From Salinibacterium sp. NK8237 (GTDB lineage: Bacteria; Actinomycetota; Actinomycetes; Actinomycetales; Microbacteriaceae), in the NCBI RefSeq assembly GCF_015864955.1, contig NZ_JADYWE010000001.1:62001-126000 (forward strand): 64,000 bases of DNA, written 5' to 3'. This document shows positions 8,939 to 17,313 of the stretch, piece after piece. A program made the translations under genes and the position numbers. Within the stretch, counting starts at the first letter, position 1. Each line of letters starts with the position of its first letter. Under the pieces are notes generated by a model. It ran no database searches. It was not told the DNA's origin and worked only from the letters and a program-made list of their open reading frames with translations.

Positions 8939-9640
8939 ATGGCTATCTCCCGCTTCGAAGAGCTCGACTTTCAAGAGACCCCGATGGGGGAGCTCAACCT
9001 GCGACGCCGGCGCGAGCCAACGCTTGACGTTGACGTCTATGAGGTCAAACTCGGCGATGAGTACCTCATGTCGAGCCTCTTCACTGTCGCCGAAATCGCG
9101 CTTTCCGATCTCGGGCTTGCGGCGGCTACCGGGGATGGACTGCGCGTCGTCAACGGCGGGCTCGGCCTTGGCTACACGGCCGTTGCCGCTCTCGCCGATC
9201 CGCGCGTGACTTCGCTCGAAGTGATCGATGCTCTGCCGGCCGTGATTGATTGGCACAATCGTGGCTTGCTGCCGGTGTCTGCCGAACTCACGGGTGATAG
9301 CCGCACCACTCTCACCCACGCCGACTTCTTCGCCGTGATGCGCGCCGAACCGACGGTGCCCTACGACGTGATTCTTCTGGATGTCGACCACTCACCCCGG
9401 CACCAGCTCGACCCCAGCCACGCCGACCTCTACACCGTCGAAGGTCTTCGTCGTGTGCGAGCCCATCTCACCGTCGGTGGCGTCTTCGCATTGTGGTCGG
9501 ATGACCCTTCCGATGCCGAATTCATGGAGCGCCTCGGCCAGGTGTTCGAGAGCCCCATCGCGCACGCGGTCGACTTCGATAATGCGCTCACCGGTGGGGT
9601 GTCATCCAACACGGTGTACGTCGCGATTCGTGGCGAGTAG
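8939..9640 (+). CDS. Spermidine-synthase-like / SAM-methyltransferase-fold protein
   Basis: 233 aa. A Rossmann-type nucleotide site is visible as VVNGGLGLGYTAVAAL, followed by an acidic strand end (SLEVIDALPAVIDW) and VPYDVILLDVDHSPRHQL. This is the arrangement of the spermidine synthase/methyltransferase superfamily. The N-terminal beta domain of true spermidine synthases is short here (DFQETPMGELNLRRRREPTLDVDVYEVKLG). The true substrate is unknown. Confidence 0.72.
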   Translation: MAISRFEELDFQETPMGELNLRRRREPTLDVDVYEVKLGDEYLMSSLFTVAEIALSDLGLAAATGDGLRVVNGGLGLGYTAVAALADPRVTSLEVIDALPAVIDWHNRGLLPVSAELTGDSRTTLTHADFFAVMRAEPTVPYDVILLDVDHSPRHQLDPSHADLYTVEGLRRVRAHLTVGGVFALWSDDPSDAEFMERLGQVFESPIAHAVDFDNALTGGVSSNTVYVAIRGE

Positions 9641-9661
9641 AGCCCTCCCCACACATCGCGC

Positions 9662-9719
9662 AACTGCGCTTTGCTGTGTGAAACCTCGATATAGAACCGT
9701 TCGGTAGCAAAGCGCAGTT
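9662..9719. repeat. 14-bp perfect inverted repeat with 30-nt spacer
   Basis: AACTGCGCTTTGCT (9662-9675) is repeated inverted as AGCAAAGCGCAGTT (9706-9719). It lies in the gap between the methyltransferase-like gene and the SDR gene, 84 nt before the SDR start. It may be a transcription-termination hairpin or an operator for the SDR gene. No T-run follows. Confidence 0.6.
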
Positions 9720-9803
9720 TGCCGTGCTAGCGTCCCGTACAGAACGAGAGATTGTTCCCGGGGCTCTACTGGGCTCCGTCCCCAGAACAGGAAGGATCCC
9801 CAC

Positions 9804-10604
9804 ATGGACCTCACGAACCGCCACGGAATCATCACCGGAGCAGGCCAAGGAATCGGGCAAGCCCTCGCCCTCGATTTCGCCGCTAAGGGCGCACACCTGC
9901 TGCTCGTCGGCCGCACAGCAGAGACGCTGCAGAAGACCGCAGAACTTGTCAAAGAAGCCGGCGGAACATCCGAAATCCTCGTCCAAGATCTGGGCCAAGC
10001 GGATGCCGCAGCCAACGTAGCCGAGGCCGTGAAGTCGTGGGACACCCTCGACCTTCTCGTCAACAACGCCGGTAACGTGCGCGCTGGGCGACTCGAGGAA
10101 GCCACCGCAGCCGAGGCCACCGCGATGATCGACCTCAACCTGACCGCACCAGTGCTCCTCACGCAAGCACTCTTGCCGCGCCTGCGCACCAGCGGCGCCG
10201 CAGGGGGAAGCCTCATCGTCAACATCTCCAGCGAGATCGCTCTCGTTGCGATGCCGTTCTACGCCGTCTACGCCGCAACCAAGTCGGGCCTCGCAGCATT
10301 CGGAGAAGCGATGCGCCGCGAGCTTCACGGTACGGGAGTGCACGTCTCGACCGTCTACCCGGGCGCCACAGACACCGAAATGATGAGCAGCCAGAACGCT
10401 GACTGGAAGCGCGGACCCGTCTCTGGTGTTGTCGATCGCGTGATCTCGGGTCTCAGCAACGACGAGTACGAAATCAACGCAACGCACGAGCGAGCTCGCA
10501 GCATGCAGGAACTCAACCACTCCGATCCGCTCGCTGTCGATGCCGCTATGGCCGATGGCCTCGCGGACATGGAAGCGGCCGTCAAGGACCACAACAGCAT
10601 CTAG
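9804..10604 (+). CDS. Short-chain dehydrogenase/reductase
   Basis: 266 aa from the ATG at 9804, preceded by AGGAAGGATC. Classical SDR with the cofactor loop TGAGQGIG, the NNAG strand, catalytic Ser in NISSEIAL and the YAVYAATK dyad (Tyr and Lys). An Arg in LLVGRTAETLQ after beta-2 suggests NADP(H) preference. The substrate is unknown. A strong terminator hairpin follows. Confidence 0.9.
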   Translation: MDLTNRHGIITGAGQGIGQALALDFAAKGAHLLLVGRTAETLQKTAELVKEAGGTSEILVQDLGQADAAANVAEAVKSWDTLDLLVNNAGNVRAGRLEEATAAEATAMIDLNLTAPVLLTQALLPRLRTSGAAGGSLIVNISSEIALVAMPFYAVYAATKSGLAAFGEAMRRELHGTGVHVSTVYPGATDTEMMSSQNADWKRGPVSGVVDRVISGLSNDEYEINATHERARSMQELNHSDPLAVDAAMADGLADMEAAVKDHNSI

Positions 10605-10662
10605 CGGATCGCGCCTCGGTAGCGCCCTGAACGCAGGCGCGCCAGACGTCGCCTAGACAACA

Positions 10663-10702
10663 CGAAAGCCCACGACTGCATCCTTGGAGTCGTGGGCTTT
10701 CG
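10663..10702. terminator. Bidirectional terminator hairpin
   Basis: A perfect 15-bp stem (10663-10677 against 10688-10702) with a 10-nt loop lies between the convergent SDR gene and the small hydrophobic gene. It can end transcripts in both directions. Confidence 0.85.
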
Positions 10703-10722
10703 CGTGCGGAACGCGAGGCTGT

Positions 10723-10884
10723 TTAGGCCTTGCGTCCAGAAATGGTGCGGAACAGGAACGCGATCACTGCAAGCACAGCCAGAACGACTCCCACCCAGAG
10801 GAGGAAGTTGAGCGACTGCACGAGGCCACCCGTGAGCAGCAGGGCGATGGCGATAACGGCGACGATGATGAGGAGAGTGTTCAT
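10723..10884 (-). CDS. 53-aa two-helix hydrophobic membrane protein
   Basis: ATG at 10884, stop at 10723-10725. The protein reads MNTLLIIVAVIAIALLLTGG and then a second helix around FLLWVGVVLAVLAVIAFLF, ending in basic RTISGRK. Such two-helix miniproteins are common in Microbacteriaceae beside CsbD-type stress genes. CsbD lies just upstream on the same strand, so joint transcription under stress is likely. No catalytic feature is present. Confidence 0.75.
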   Translation of the reverse strand: MNTLLIIVAVIAIALLLTGGLVQSLNFLLWVGVVLAVLAVIAFLFRTISGRKA

Positions 10885-10956
10885 AAGGGGATACCTTTCG
10901 AAAGGAGTTGAGGGGGAGTAAGCGAGTTGCAGCGGGTAAGCGAGTAGCGGCGAGTG

Positions 10957-11130
10957 TTACTCGGAGACAGCATCCTTCACGTTCTCGCCGGCCTTCTTGA
11001 GGCTGGCCTTCGCCTGATCGGCGTTGCCCTCAGCTTCGAGTTTTTCATTGTTGGTTGCCTTGCCCGCAGCTTCTTTAGCCTTGCCGGTGAGGTCTTCTGC
11101 AGCGTTTTCGATTTTGTCTGAAGCGCTCAT
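10957..11130 (-). CDS. CsbD-family stress protein
   Basis: 57 aa from the ATG at 11130, with AGGAGCTCC upstream. The sequence MSASDKIENAAEDLTGKAKE is followed by the repeat-like GNADQAKASLKKAGENVKDA, which is characteristic of CsbD proteins. These are hydrophilic, natively flexible and made in the general stress response. It is divergent from the LuxR-type regulator, with a perfect palindrome in the intergenic region. Confidence 0.92.
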   Translation of the reverse strand: MSASDKIENAAEDLTGKAKEAAGKATNNEKLEAEGNADQAKASLKKAGENVKDAVSE

Positions 11131-11244
11131 TATGGAGCTCCTATTTTCTCGGGGGAGTGGGTTGGCGTGGTGTGCCCGTCTGCACTGGCGGAGGGCGACG
11201 GGCACCCCACAAGCTGACAATAATCTGGGCACTCGGTGTGAGGC

Positions 11245-11262
11245 TTCACCCCTAGGGGTGAA
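11245..11262. promoter_or_regulatory. 18-bp perfect palindrome between CsbD and LuxR-type gene
   Basis: TTCACCCCTAGGGGTGAA is fully self-complementary. It lies 39 nt before the regulator start and about 115 nt upstream of csbD. It is a good candidate for the binding site of the adjacent LuxR-type regulator or of a stress regulator controlling both directions. Confidence 0.6.
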
Positions 11263-11301
11263 CTTTCCCCATTTGTTTTCGTGACGACCTATCGTTGAGC
11301 C

Positions 11302-11982
11302 ATGAACGCCGTACGAATTGCTTTAGTAAACGATTATGAGGTCGTCGCGCGCGGCGTCGTCGGGATGCTGCGCTCCTACCAGAATCGAATTCAGGTGGTC
11401 GAGCTTGACCTCAACAAACAAGTCGACGAATCGGTTGACATCGCGCTGTACGACACGTTCGCTGGAACACAAGGAGATCGTGTAGCCGTGAAGGCTCTCG
11501 CGGCCAACCCTGCCGTCAGCGCCGTCGTCGTGTATTCGTGGAACCTCGATCCGACCCACATCGCAGCGGTGCTCACCAACGGGGCCGCTGGCTACATCTC
11601 TAAAGGCTTGCCGGCTTCCATGTTCGTCGCTGCTCTTGAGGCGATTAATCGGGGCGGCGACCGGATTCATATCGGAGGTAAGAGCACTCCAACCGTGATC
11701 ACAGGTGACTGGCCCGGGCGCGAAGAAGGGCTCACCGAGCGCGAAGCCGAGGTCTTGGCGCTCATCACCCAAGGGCTGAGTAACGCCGAAATCGCTGAAC
11801 GAACGCACCTTTCGATCAACTCCATCAAGACCTACATTCGCAGTTGCTACCGAAGCATTGGCGCCACAAGCCGCACCAACGCGGTGCTGTGGGGAATCGA
11901 ACATGGGTTTCGCCCCGATCGAGTTCGAGTCGATCATCCGGAACCTGCCCCCGGTGGCAGCGAACTCGCGCCGCAAGCATGA
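11302..11982 (+). CDS. LuxR/NarL-type response regulator
   Basis: 226 aa. The receiver-like domain (about 1-120) has Asp11 in LVNDYEVV, a candidate phospho-acceptor Asp51 in DIALYDTFAG, and Lys in GYISKGLP. The usual DD pair is ND, so phosphorylation may be altered. The C-terminal HTH (about 140-205) is LTEREAEVLALITQGLSNAE, then a recognition helix containing SINSIKTYI. No sensor kinase is adjacent. The stop overlaps the FUSC gene start by 4 nt (ATGA), which implies translational coupling. Confidence 0.87.
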   Translation: MNAVRIALVNDYEVVARGVVGMLRSYQNRIQVVELDLNKQVDESVDIALYDTFAGTQGDRVAVKALAANPAVSAVVVYSWNLDPTHIAAVLTNGAAGYISKGLPASMFVAALEAINRGGDRIHIGGKSTPTVITGDWPGREEGLTEREAEVLALITQGLSNAEIAERTHLSINSIKTYIRSCYRSIGATSRTNAVLWGIEHGFRPDRVRVDHPEPAPGGSELAPQA

Positions 11983-13127
11983 AACGACCCGTCGTACCCG
12001 CGCCCTCGCTAGAGCCCGTCAAGAAAACTGCCGGACGCATGCGGTCAGATCTCACCCGGGCGCGCATGCTGCAGGCCGCCAAAACTGCGGTCGCGGTCGC
12101 CATCGCCTGGAAACTCGCGCCCTATCTTCCGGGCGTCGCCGATAACTATCCGTATTACGCTCCGCTCGGCGCGATCGTCGCTATGTATCCCACGCTCATG
12201 GGCTCGATGAAGAATGCGGCGCAAACCATCGGCAGTCTTGCGGTGGCTATCGTGCTGGCGGGTGCCGTGATTATCTTCAGCTCACCGAGCGTCATCACGA
12301 CGTCTCTTGCTGTCGGTGCCGGTGCCCTCATCGCCGCGACAGGCTGGTTTGGTGCTAACCGTGAGTACATCCCCGTGACAGTGCTTTTCGTGCTCATCAT
12401 CGGCGGGCCGGATGCCGATTCCTACTCAATCGGCTACCTCGAGCAGGCCACCCTGGGCATCGTCGTTGGGCTCCTCGTGAACCTGCTGATCTTTCCGGCA
12501 CTCACCCACAACGCCGTCGATCAACAGCTGGCAAACTTTCGCGCAGTTCTCTCTAGTCACCTCTCCGAAATCGCTGAGGCTCTTGCTGAAAGTTGGCCGC
12601 CCGAAAAAGACGGGTGGGCTTCGGGCAAAGACTCGCTCATGGCCGTATCTGGCCAGGTGCGTGAGGCGGTGCTGCTCGCCGACGAAAGCCGGAAAGCTAA
12701 CCCGCGAGCACGTCGCTATCGTCGCGATCTGAAAGCAGATTACGACGATCTTGCGGCTCTCGAAAATGTGACTTTTCATGTGAGGGACATCACCGATGTA
12801 CTCACTGGGGCCGTGTGGGGTATTCCCATCAAGGTGCAGTTGAGGCCCGAATTGCGGCCAGCACTCAGCGCTGCACTTGCTGCCGTCGCCACCGCCCTCA
12901 ACAGTTGGGACTCCGTGGAGGAACGTCACGAGGCGCACGACCGCGCTACGGAGGCTCTTGCAGCGCTAACCGCGGAACTGGACGCTACTAAAGACACCGC
13001 AAATGCGACGACGATGGGTGCATCAGCTGCGATCTCCATGGATATCGCGCGAATCCTCGCGGCTCTGAATACGCGTCTGGAGCAGGCTGAACAGCTGGAT
13101 GAGGCAGCGTCGAACGAAGCGAGCTAG
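11979..13127 (+). CDS. FUSC / aromatic-acid-exporter-like membrane protein
   Basis: 382 aa from the ATG at 11979; the frame is open upstream, but this start is coupled to the regulator stop. The N-terminal membrane domain has about six helices (AAKTAVAVAIAWKLAPYLPG, YAPLGAIVAMYPTLMGSM and so on, to about residue 180). It is followed by a helical cytoplasmic domain of about 200 aa. This fits the FUSC/ArAE group, which exports small aromatic acids or modulates membrane stress. Co-expression with the LuxR regulator suggests stress-induced export. Confidence 0.8.
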   Translation: MKRPVVPAPSLEPVKKTAGRMRSDLTRARMLQAAKTAVAVAIAWKLAPYLPGVADNYPYYAPLGAIVAMYPTLMGSMKNAAQTIGSLAVAIVLAGAVIIFSSPSVITTSLAVGAGALIAATGWFGANREYIPVTVLFVLIIGGPDADSYSIGYLEQATLGIVVGLLVNLLIFPALTHNAVDQQLANFRAVLSSHLSEIAEALAESWPPEKDGWASGKDSLMAVSGQVREAVLLADESRKANPRARRYRRDLKADYDDLAALENVTFHVRDITDVLTGAVWGIPIKVQLRPELRPALSAALAAVATALNSWDSVEERHEAHDRATEALAALTAELDATKDTANATTMGASAAISMDIARILAALNTRLEQAEQLDEAASNEAS

Positions 13128-13156
13128 CGCCGCCAGCTTTCAGCCTCAGCCTCGCA

Positions 13157-13966
13157 CTACAACCGGGCGTAGCGAGCCCGGATGAAGCAGTACACGCCAT
13201 AGGCAATGAGCCCGATGGCGATCACGATCAGCACCACCACACCAAAAGGCAGTTCGGTGAGGCTCGTGAGCGCAGCATCCAATCCTGACGACTTTTCGGG
13301 GTCGTGAGTGAATGCAGCAGCGATGACAAGGATGCCCACAACCCCGATCGCAATACCCTTAGCGATATAGCCAGCAAAGCCGAGTCCGAGAACCGCCTTG
13401 CGCACAGTGCCTCCGGGCACAGAGATGTCCTCCGTAAACTTTCGGGTCGCGCCCTTGTAGATGAAGAAGCCGCCAACGCCCATGACCGCAAGGCCCGCAA
13501 CGACGAGCACCGCGATGCCGATGGGGTTCCCCATGAGCTCGCCCGTAAGACTGCTCGTGCTGCTCGAAGAGTCTGACGAACCGCCGAGCGCGAATGTCAG
13601 CGCCGTAGAGCCCAGCGCGAAATAGGTGACGCCCTTCGCCGCTTCGGCGCCGCGACGAGCCCATTTGCGTTTCGAATCCTGAGGCTGCATGAGGAATGCC
13701 GAAATCAACAGCCACAGACCGAGGGCGAACATACCTATGACGACGGCCCAGAGCAGAAATACACCGCCCGGAGTCGAGGCCAACTGCCGGAACGCTCCGG
13801 ACTGGTCAGCATCGGTTTGGCCGCCACCCGTCGCGATGCCGATCGCGAGTGCTCCAATGAGGAGGTGCACGAGTCCGTTAACGGCAAAACCAAGGCGGGC
13901 GAGAACTTGCAGTGCGGTGCTATTTTTCGCGCTGCGCGCGGCATCTGAAGCTGAGGCATCATTCAT
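13157..13966 (-). CDS. DUF1206 membrane protein
   Basis: 269 aa with about six transmembrane helices arranged as three tandem two-helix repeats. Each repeat contains a small-residue-rich helix start such as LARLGFAVNGLVHLLIGALA, AAKGVTYFALGSTAL or LGLGFAGYIAKGIAIGVVG. DUF1206 proteins have no known function. A Ser-rich loop (GGSSDSSSSTSS) lies between repeats. The gene stands alone and converges on the FUSC gene. Confidence 0.88.
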   Translation of the reverse strand: MNDASASDAARSAKNSTALQVLARLGFAVNGLVHLLIGALAIGIATGGGQTDADQSGAFRQLASTPGGVFLLWAVVIGMFALGLWLLISAFLMQPQDSKRKWARRGAEAAKGVTYFALGSTALTFALGGSSDSSSSTSSLTGELMGNPIGIAVLVVAGLAVMGVGGFFIYKGATRKFTEDISVPGGTVRKAVLGLGFAGYIAKGIAIGVVGILVIAAAFTHDPEKSSGLDAALTSLTELPFGVVVLIVIAIGLIAYGVYCFIRARYARL

Positions 13967-14045
13967 GACGGCCAGTGTAGATGAAAGACGTGACGAGTTT
14001 TGAACCTCGCAGCCTCATCCCAGCAGGCGAATGCAGGATGGGTTC

Positions 14046-14570
14046 ATGACCCCCGCACCTGCACCTCGCCGCCTTTCGCGCCCGACTCCCATCACGCCGA
14101 AAGCGGGCCAAGAGTCAGTGTGGGATTACCCGCGACCTCCGCGAGTGGAGCACATGCCTCAGCGCGTTGTCGTGCGGCTCGGCGGGCACGTGATTGTGGA
14201 CACGACGGATGCTGTGCGAGTGCTCGAGACGAGTCATCCGCCCGTCTACTACTTGCCGATCGCGGCCTTCCCAGGAGGCGCGCTCGTTGCTGTTCCCGGC
14301 ACGAGTTTCTGCGAGTTCAAGGGCGAAGCGCACTACTTCGACGTGACCGCCGGGGGAGTCGTAGCCGAGCGAGCGGGTTGGTTTTATCCCGATCCCACTC
14401 ACCGGTTCGAGGAGCTTGCTTCGCGCGTCGCGCTCTACCCTGGCCAGATGGACTCGTGCGAGATCGACGGCGAGCTAGTGACCTCTCAGGAGGGAGATTT
14501 CTACGGTGGCTGGATCACCAAGAACCTCGTTGGGCCGTTCAAGGGCGCGCCGGGCACGATGGGCTGGTAG
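14046..14570 (+). CDS. DUF427 protein
   Basis: 174 aa from the ATG at 14046 (an in-frame ATG at 14031 is possible). The core RVVVRLGGHVIVDTTDAVRV, then HPPVYYLPIAAF, FCEFKGEAHYFDV and ERAGWFYPDPTHRFEEL, is the DUF427 beta fold. The family is widespread and uncharacterised. No membrane or export signal is present. Confidence 0.85.
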   Translation: MTPAPAPRRLSRPTPITPKAGQESVWDYPRPPRVEHMPQRVVVRLGGHVIVDTTDAVRVLETSHPPVYYLPIAAFPGGALVAVPGTSFCEFKGEAHYFDVTAGGVVAERAGWFYPDPTHRFEELASRVALYPGQMDSCEIDGELVTSQEGDFYGGWITKNLVGPFKGAPGTMGW

Positions 14571-14596
14571 CCGCAGCGCCCTCCAACTTTCGAGAC

Positions 14597-15730
14597 TTAG
14601 AGCGGCCCGCGGAATGTTGCGGCGACGGGAGAGTCGTCGGGGAGGTCGTCACTTCGAACTGCTTTGACCGTGCCGCCTGTGCGCAGCACGCGCGCGGCGA
14701 TCTCGTCAACGAGGCCGTAGGTGCTCGGGCCAGGCTCACTGGCGAACACAATTTGGCCGTATTCGTCGATGCTGCCCTCCTCGGTCGAAGCCAGATCGAA
14801 CAGAAGCGTGTCAACGAGTCCGGCGGCCGCGGCGTGAGAAACATCGCTCATTTGCGAGCTAGCGAGTCCATTGCTCTGTTTGTTGCCGAACTTCGTAGAC
14901 CACGACGCGAGCTCGTCGGTGTGCCTTTCGGCCAGAAGTGCACGGCCGCGATCCTCGAGATCATCGATGGACAACGAACTGGGGTTCGCATCGATGGCGG
15001 ATGAGAGAAGTCCGCGATAGGTAGAGATTTCACGATACGCGGGCTGCAAGTCTGAGGATGCGGCGAGTACCAAAGGCAACCCCGAGTCACCGATGATGGG
15101 GAGCAGCGCCTCCTGAATCAGCGAGCAATAGCGACGAAGTTCCACTTTCGAACCCAGAGCGCCATCCGCTCGAGGAGTGTCTGCCTTGCCGTGGTTGTCG
15201 GCGGTTTCCAGCGTTCTGCCGAGGTCCTCGGGGAGGTCAGGCAACGCGATTTCGTCGCTCGAATCATCGGCGTTGAGGGAAAGAAGCCTCACACTGCCGA
15301 GCGTCACGGCGAGCACATAGCCGGAATGGCCGAACGTGGTGGCGCGCAGCAGCGGACCGAGGTCGAATCGATCACCAATGGCAACAAGAGTGGGAAGTTC
15401 ATTGCGCAGGCGGAACGACTGGGTGATCTCCGGCGAGACAAAAACGGCAACTGAACGCGCAGAAGAAGCCCAAAATTCGGTGTCGTGATCCAACGCTCCC
15501 AGCGACTGGCCGATCGCATCCAGCTCGGCTTTCTCCACGCCAAGCACGCCGAGCTCTGCCATCGCTTCCGTGGCTGCTGAGCGCAGCGCGAGTCTCGCCG
15601 CCTCAGTGTCGCGGCCAATTGGTGGCCCGCCATCGGTCGATCCTGGCGAGACATACAGCGAAACGCTTGCCACGTTTCGCTGCTGCGAAAGTGCTACTAG
15701 GTCTTCATGAGAGGGGATGTCGATGCTCAT
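14597..15730 (-). CDS. baeRF-family (bacterial eRF1/Pelota-like) protein
   Basis: 377 aa. The layout fits the bacterial archaeo-eukaryotic release-factor-like families: an N-terminal alpha/beta domain starting DIPSHEDLVALSQQRNVASVSLYVSP, a middle domain with VLAVTLGSVRLLSLN, and a C-terminal domain with AAAGLVDTLLFD, IDEYGQIVFA and DEIAARVLRTGGTVKAV. The family is proposed to act on ribosomes. No GGQ peptide-release motif is seen, so a Dom34-like or hibernation role is more likely than peptide release. Monocistronic. Confidence 0.75.
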   Translation of the reverse strand: MSIDIPSHEDLVALSQQRNVASVSLYVSPGSTDGGPPIGRDTEAARLALRSAATEAMAELGVLGVEKAELDAIGQSLGALDHDTEFWASSARSVAVFVSPEITQSFRLRNELPTLVAIGDRFDLGPLLRATTFGHSGYVLAVTLGSVRLLSLNADDSSDEIALPDLPEDLGRTLETADNHGKADTPRADGALGSKVELRRYCSLIQEALLPIIGDSGLPLVLAASSDLQPAYREISTYRGLLSSAIDANPSSLSIDDLEDRGRALLAERHTDELASWSTKFGNKQSNGLASSQMSDVSHAAAAGLVDTLLFDLASTEEGSIDEYGQIVFASEPGPSTYGLVDEIAARVLRTGGTVKAVRSDDLPDDSPVAATFRGPL

Positions 15731-15807
15731 GGGGCCACGATACTCAGAACGACTGGGAGCGCAATCAGGTCAATATGGTCGACTAGGTGAGTGCGTGTGA
15801 GAAACGA

Positions 15808-17079
15808 CTACTCTTCGCCCGGGATCAGTGCGGCGTGGTCAGTAGCAACCGAGCATGCATCACTCGGACAGTAGACCGTGAAGCCGTCGAAGTCCGGGTA
15901 CGGGGTTCCGTCTTCTTGATCGGATGCCAGCATCCAGAACAGCGCCCCGTCTACGCCCGTATCGCGCACGGTCGTCAACCACGATGCGTAGGTGTCGGCG
16001 CGCGTTGACGCGTCCATCACGCCGAACTCGCCAAGAAACACCGGCTTGCCGATTTCTGCGGCCGCTTCTGCGTGTTTCTCGATCCACCCGGTGCCCCACG
16101 CCGTCGAGGTCTGCCAATGGTCGGGGTAGAGGTGCATCGACATGATGTCGATGTTGCGCAGCGACGCCAGCGCCACAGTATCGACGCCGTTGGAGCAGTT
16201 CTCGCCGAAGCCAGCCCCATATCCGGAGGCGCCGAATTCTTGCGTGAGCGTCCACGTGTCTTCATCTCCACAGAAAAAGCCTTCATCACCGACGCCAAGC
16301 AGATGAATGCGGTCGATTGATTTCACATGACTGCTCATCTCATCCACCCACTCGGTGATGGTCGTGGTGTCACACTCACCATCAGCAAAAGTGCCCGAGC
16401 CGGTGCAGCTGGGCTCGTTCGCAAGCTCCCACGCGAGGATCGTTGGGTCGTCTTTGTACTGGATGCCCGTAATCGTGTTCGTGCGATTCAGGAGCGTTGA
16501 TACCCAATCTTTGTACCAGTCGCGAATGCGCTCGTCCGTATAGAAATCAGCGTGCTCGTCGAGGCCAGCCCACTGAACGTACTGATCCATGCCGCCGTAG
16601 GCATTCCAGTTGTTCGTGAACGGAATCACGAGTTTGATGTCGCGCGCGGCTGCTTCGGCGACTACAAAATCGAGTTTCTCGAGACCAGTCGCGCCGGTGT
16701 TCACGACGGGGGCGCCGGTCGCGTCATCCCACACTTGGTACCAGACGTCTTCAAAGTCGTCCGGTGCGACTCCCGAGCCGTTGGTGTCTCCGTAGTCTTG
16801 AAAACCCCACGTGCGGATGACGGTGAGACCGGCTTCCTCGGCATCGTCAAGCAGCGCGACCACGGTGCTCTCTGACTTGTGCCCGAGATAGTAATTGTTG
16901 GCACCGGCGAACTCGAACGGTTCGCCTTGGAACACCAGCTCAGTGCCATTTGCGCGCACAAAGGTGGCCGCGAACGCGGAGTACTGAACCGCGGCAATGA
17001 TGCCGAAGACGGCAGCGATCACTAGCGCGGCCGCGACCACTGCGGCGATCACTCGCGTGCGGAGTCGAATCACCGGCAC
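15808..17079 (-). CDS. GH5-family beta-mannanase-like glycoside hydrolase, membrane-anchored
   Basis: About 423 aa if started at the GTG at 17079 (GTG at 17073 is equally possible; no clear ribosome site). An N-terminal hydrophobic helix, VIAAVVAAALVIAAVFGIIAA, serves as signal or anchor. The domain starts VRANGTELVFQGEPFEFAG and carries DDPTILAWELANEPSC, which has the NEP acid/base Glu. The nucleophile Glu is in VFLGEFGV, and SMHLYPDHW follows the family pattern. This best fits GH5 subfamily 7 (endo-beta-1,4-mannanase). Paired cysteines suit an extracellular enzyme. No sugar transporter or regulator is adjacent. Confidence 0.85.
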   Translation of the reverse strand: MPVIRLRTRVIAAVVAAALVIAAVFGIIAAVQYSAFAATFVRANGTELVFQGEPFEFAGANNYYLGHKSESTVVALLDDAEEAGLTVIRTWGFQDYGDTNGSGVAPDDFEDVWYQVWDDATGAPVVNTGATGLEKLDFVVAEAAARDIKLVIPFTNNWNAYGGMDQYVQWAGLDEHADFYTDERIRDWYKDWVSTLLNRTNTITGIQYKDDPTILAWELANEPSCTGSGTFADGECDTTTITEWVDEMSSHVKSIDRIHLLGVGDEGFFCGDEDTWTLTQEFGASGYGAGFGENCSNGVDTVALASLRNIDIMSMHLYPDHWQTSTAWGTGWIEKHAEAAAEIGKPVFLGEFGVMDASTRADTYASWLTTVRDTGVDGALFWMLASDQEDGTPYPDFDGFTVYCPSDACSVATDHAALIPGEE

Positions 17080-17313
17080 ACGACCGCGACCGCGTGCGCT
17101 AAAACAGAAGCGAAAGAGAGCATGGGGAGATGGTAGTCGCCATTGACGGTGGCAGAACCAATTGCGAGAACACAAGACAGCGGATGCCCGTACCCGCTAC
17201 CATGCTGAGAGATTGTCGCTCGCCGATGTTTTTCGTCCTCGCGCAACACACTGCTCCGACGAACAGTTCGCAATCGGCGGTCGATCCGCACTACGAGTCG
17301 ACGGGATACACGG

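Noticed and set aside
10918..10945. Direct repeat GTAAGCGAGT spaced by 18 bp next to csbD
   Set aside because: It lies between two minus-strand stress genes in a short purine-rich stretch. Two copies are not enough to claim a regulatory site, and no partner features were found.
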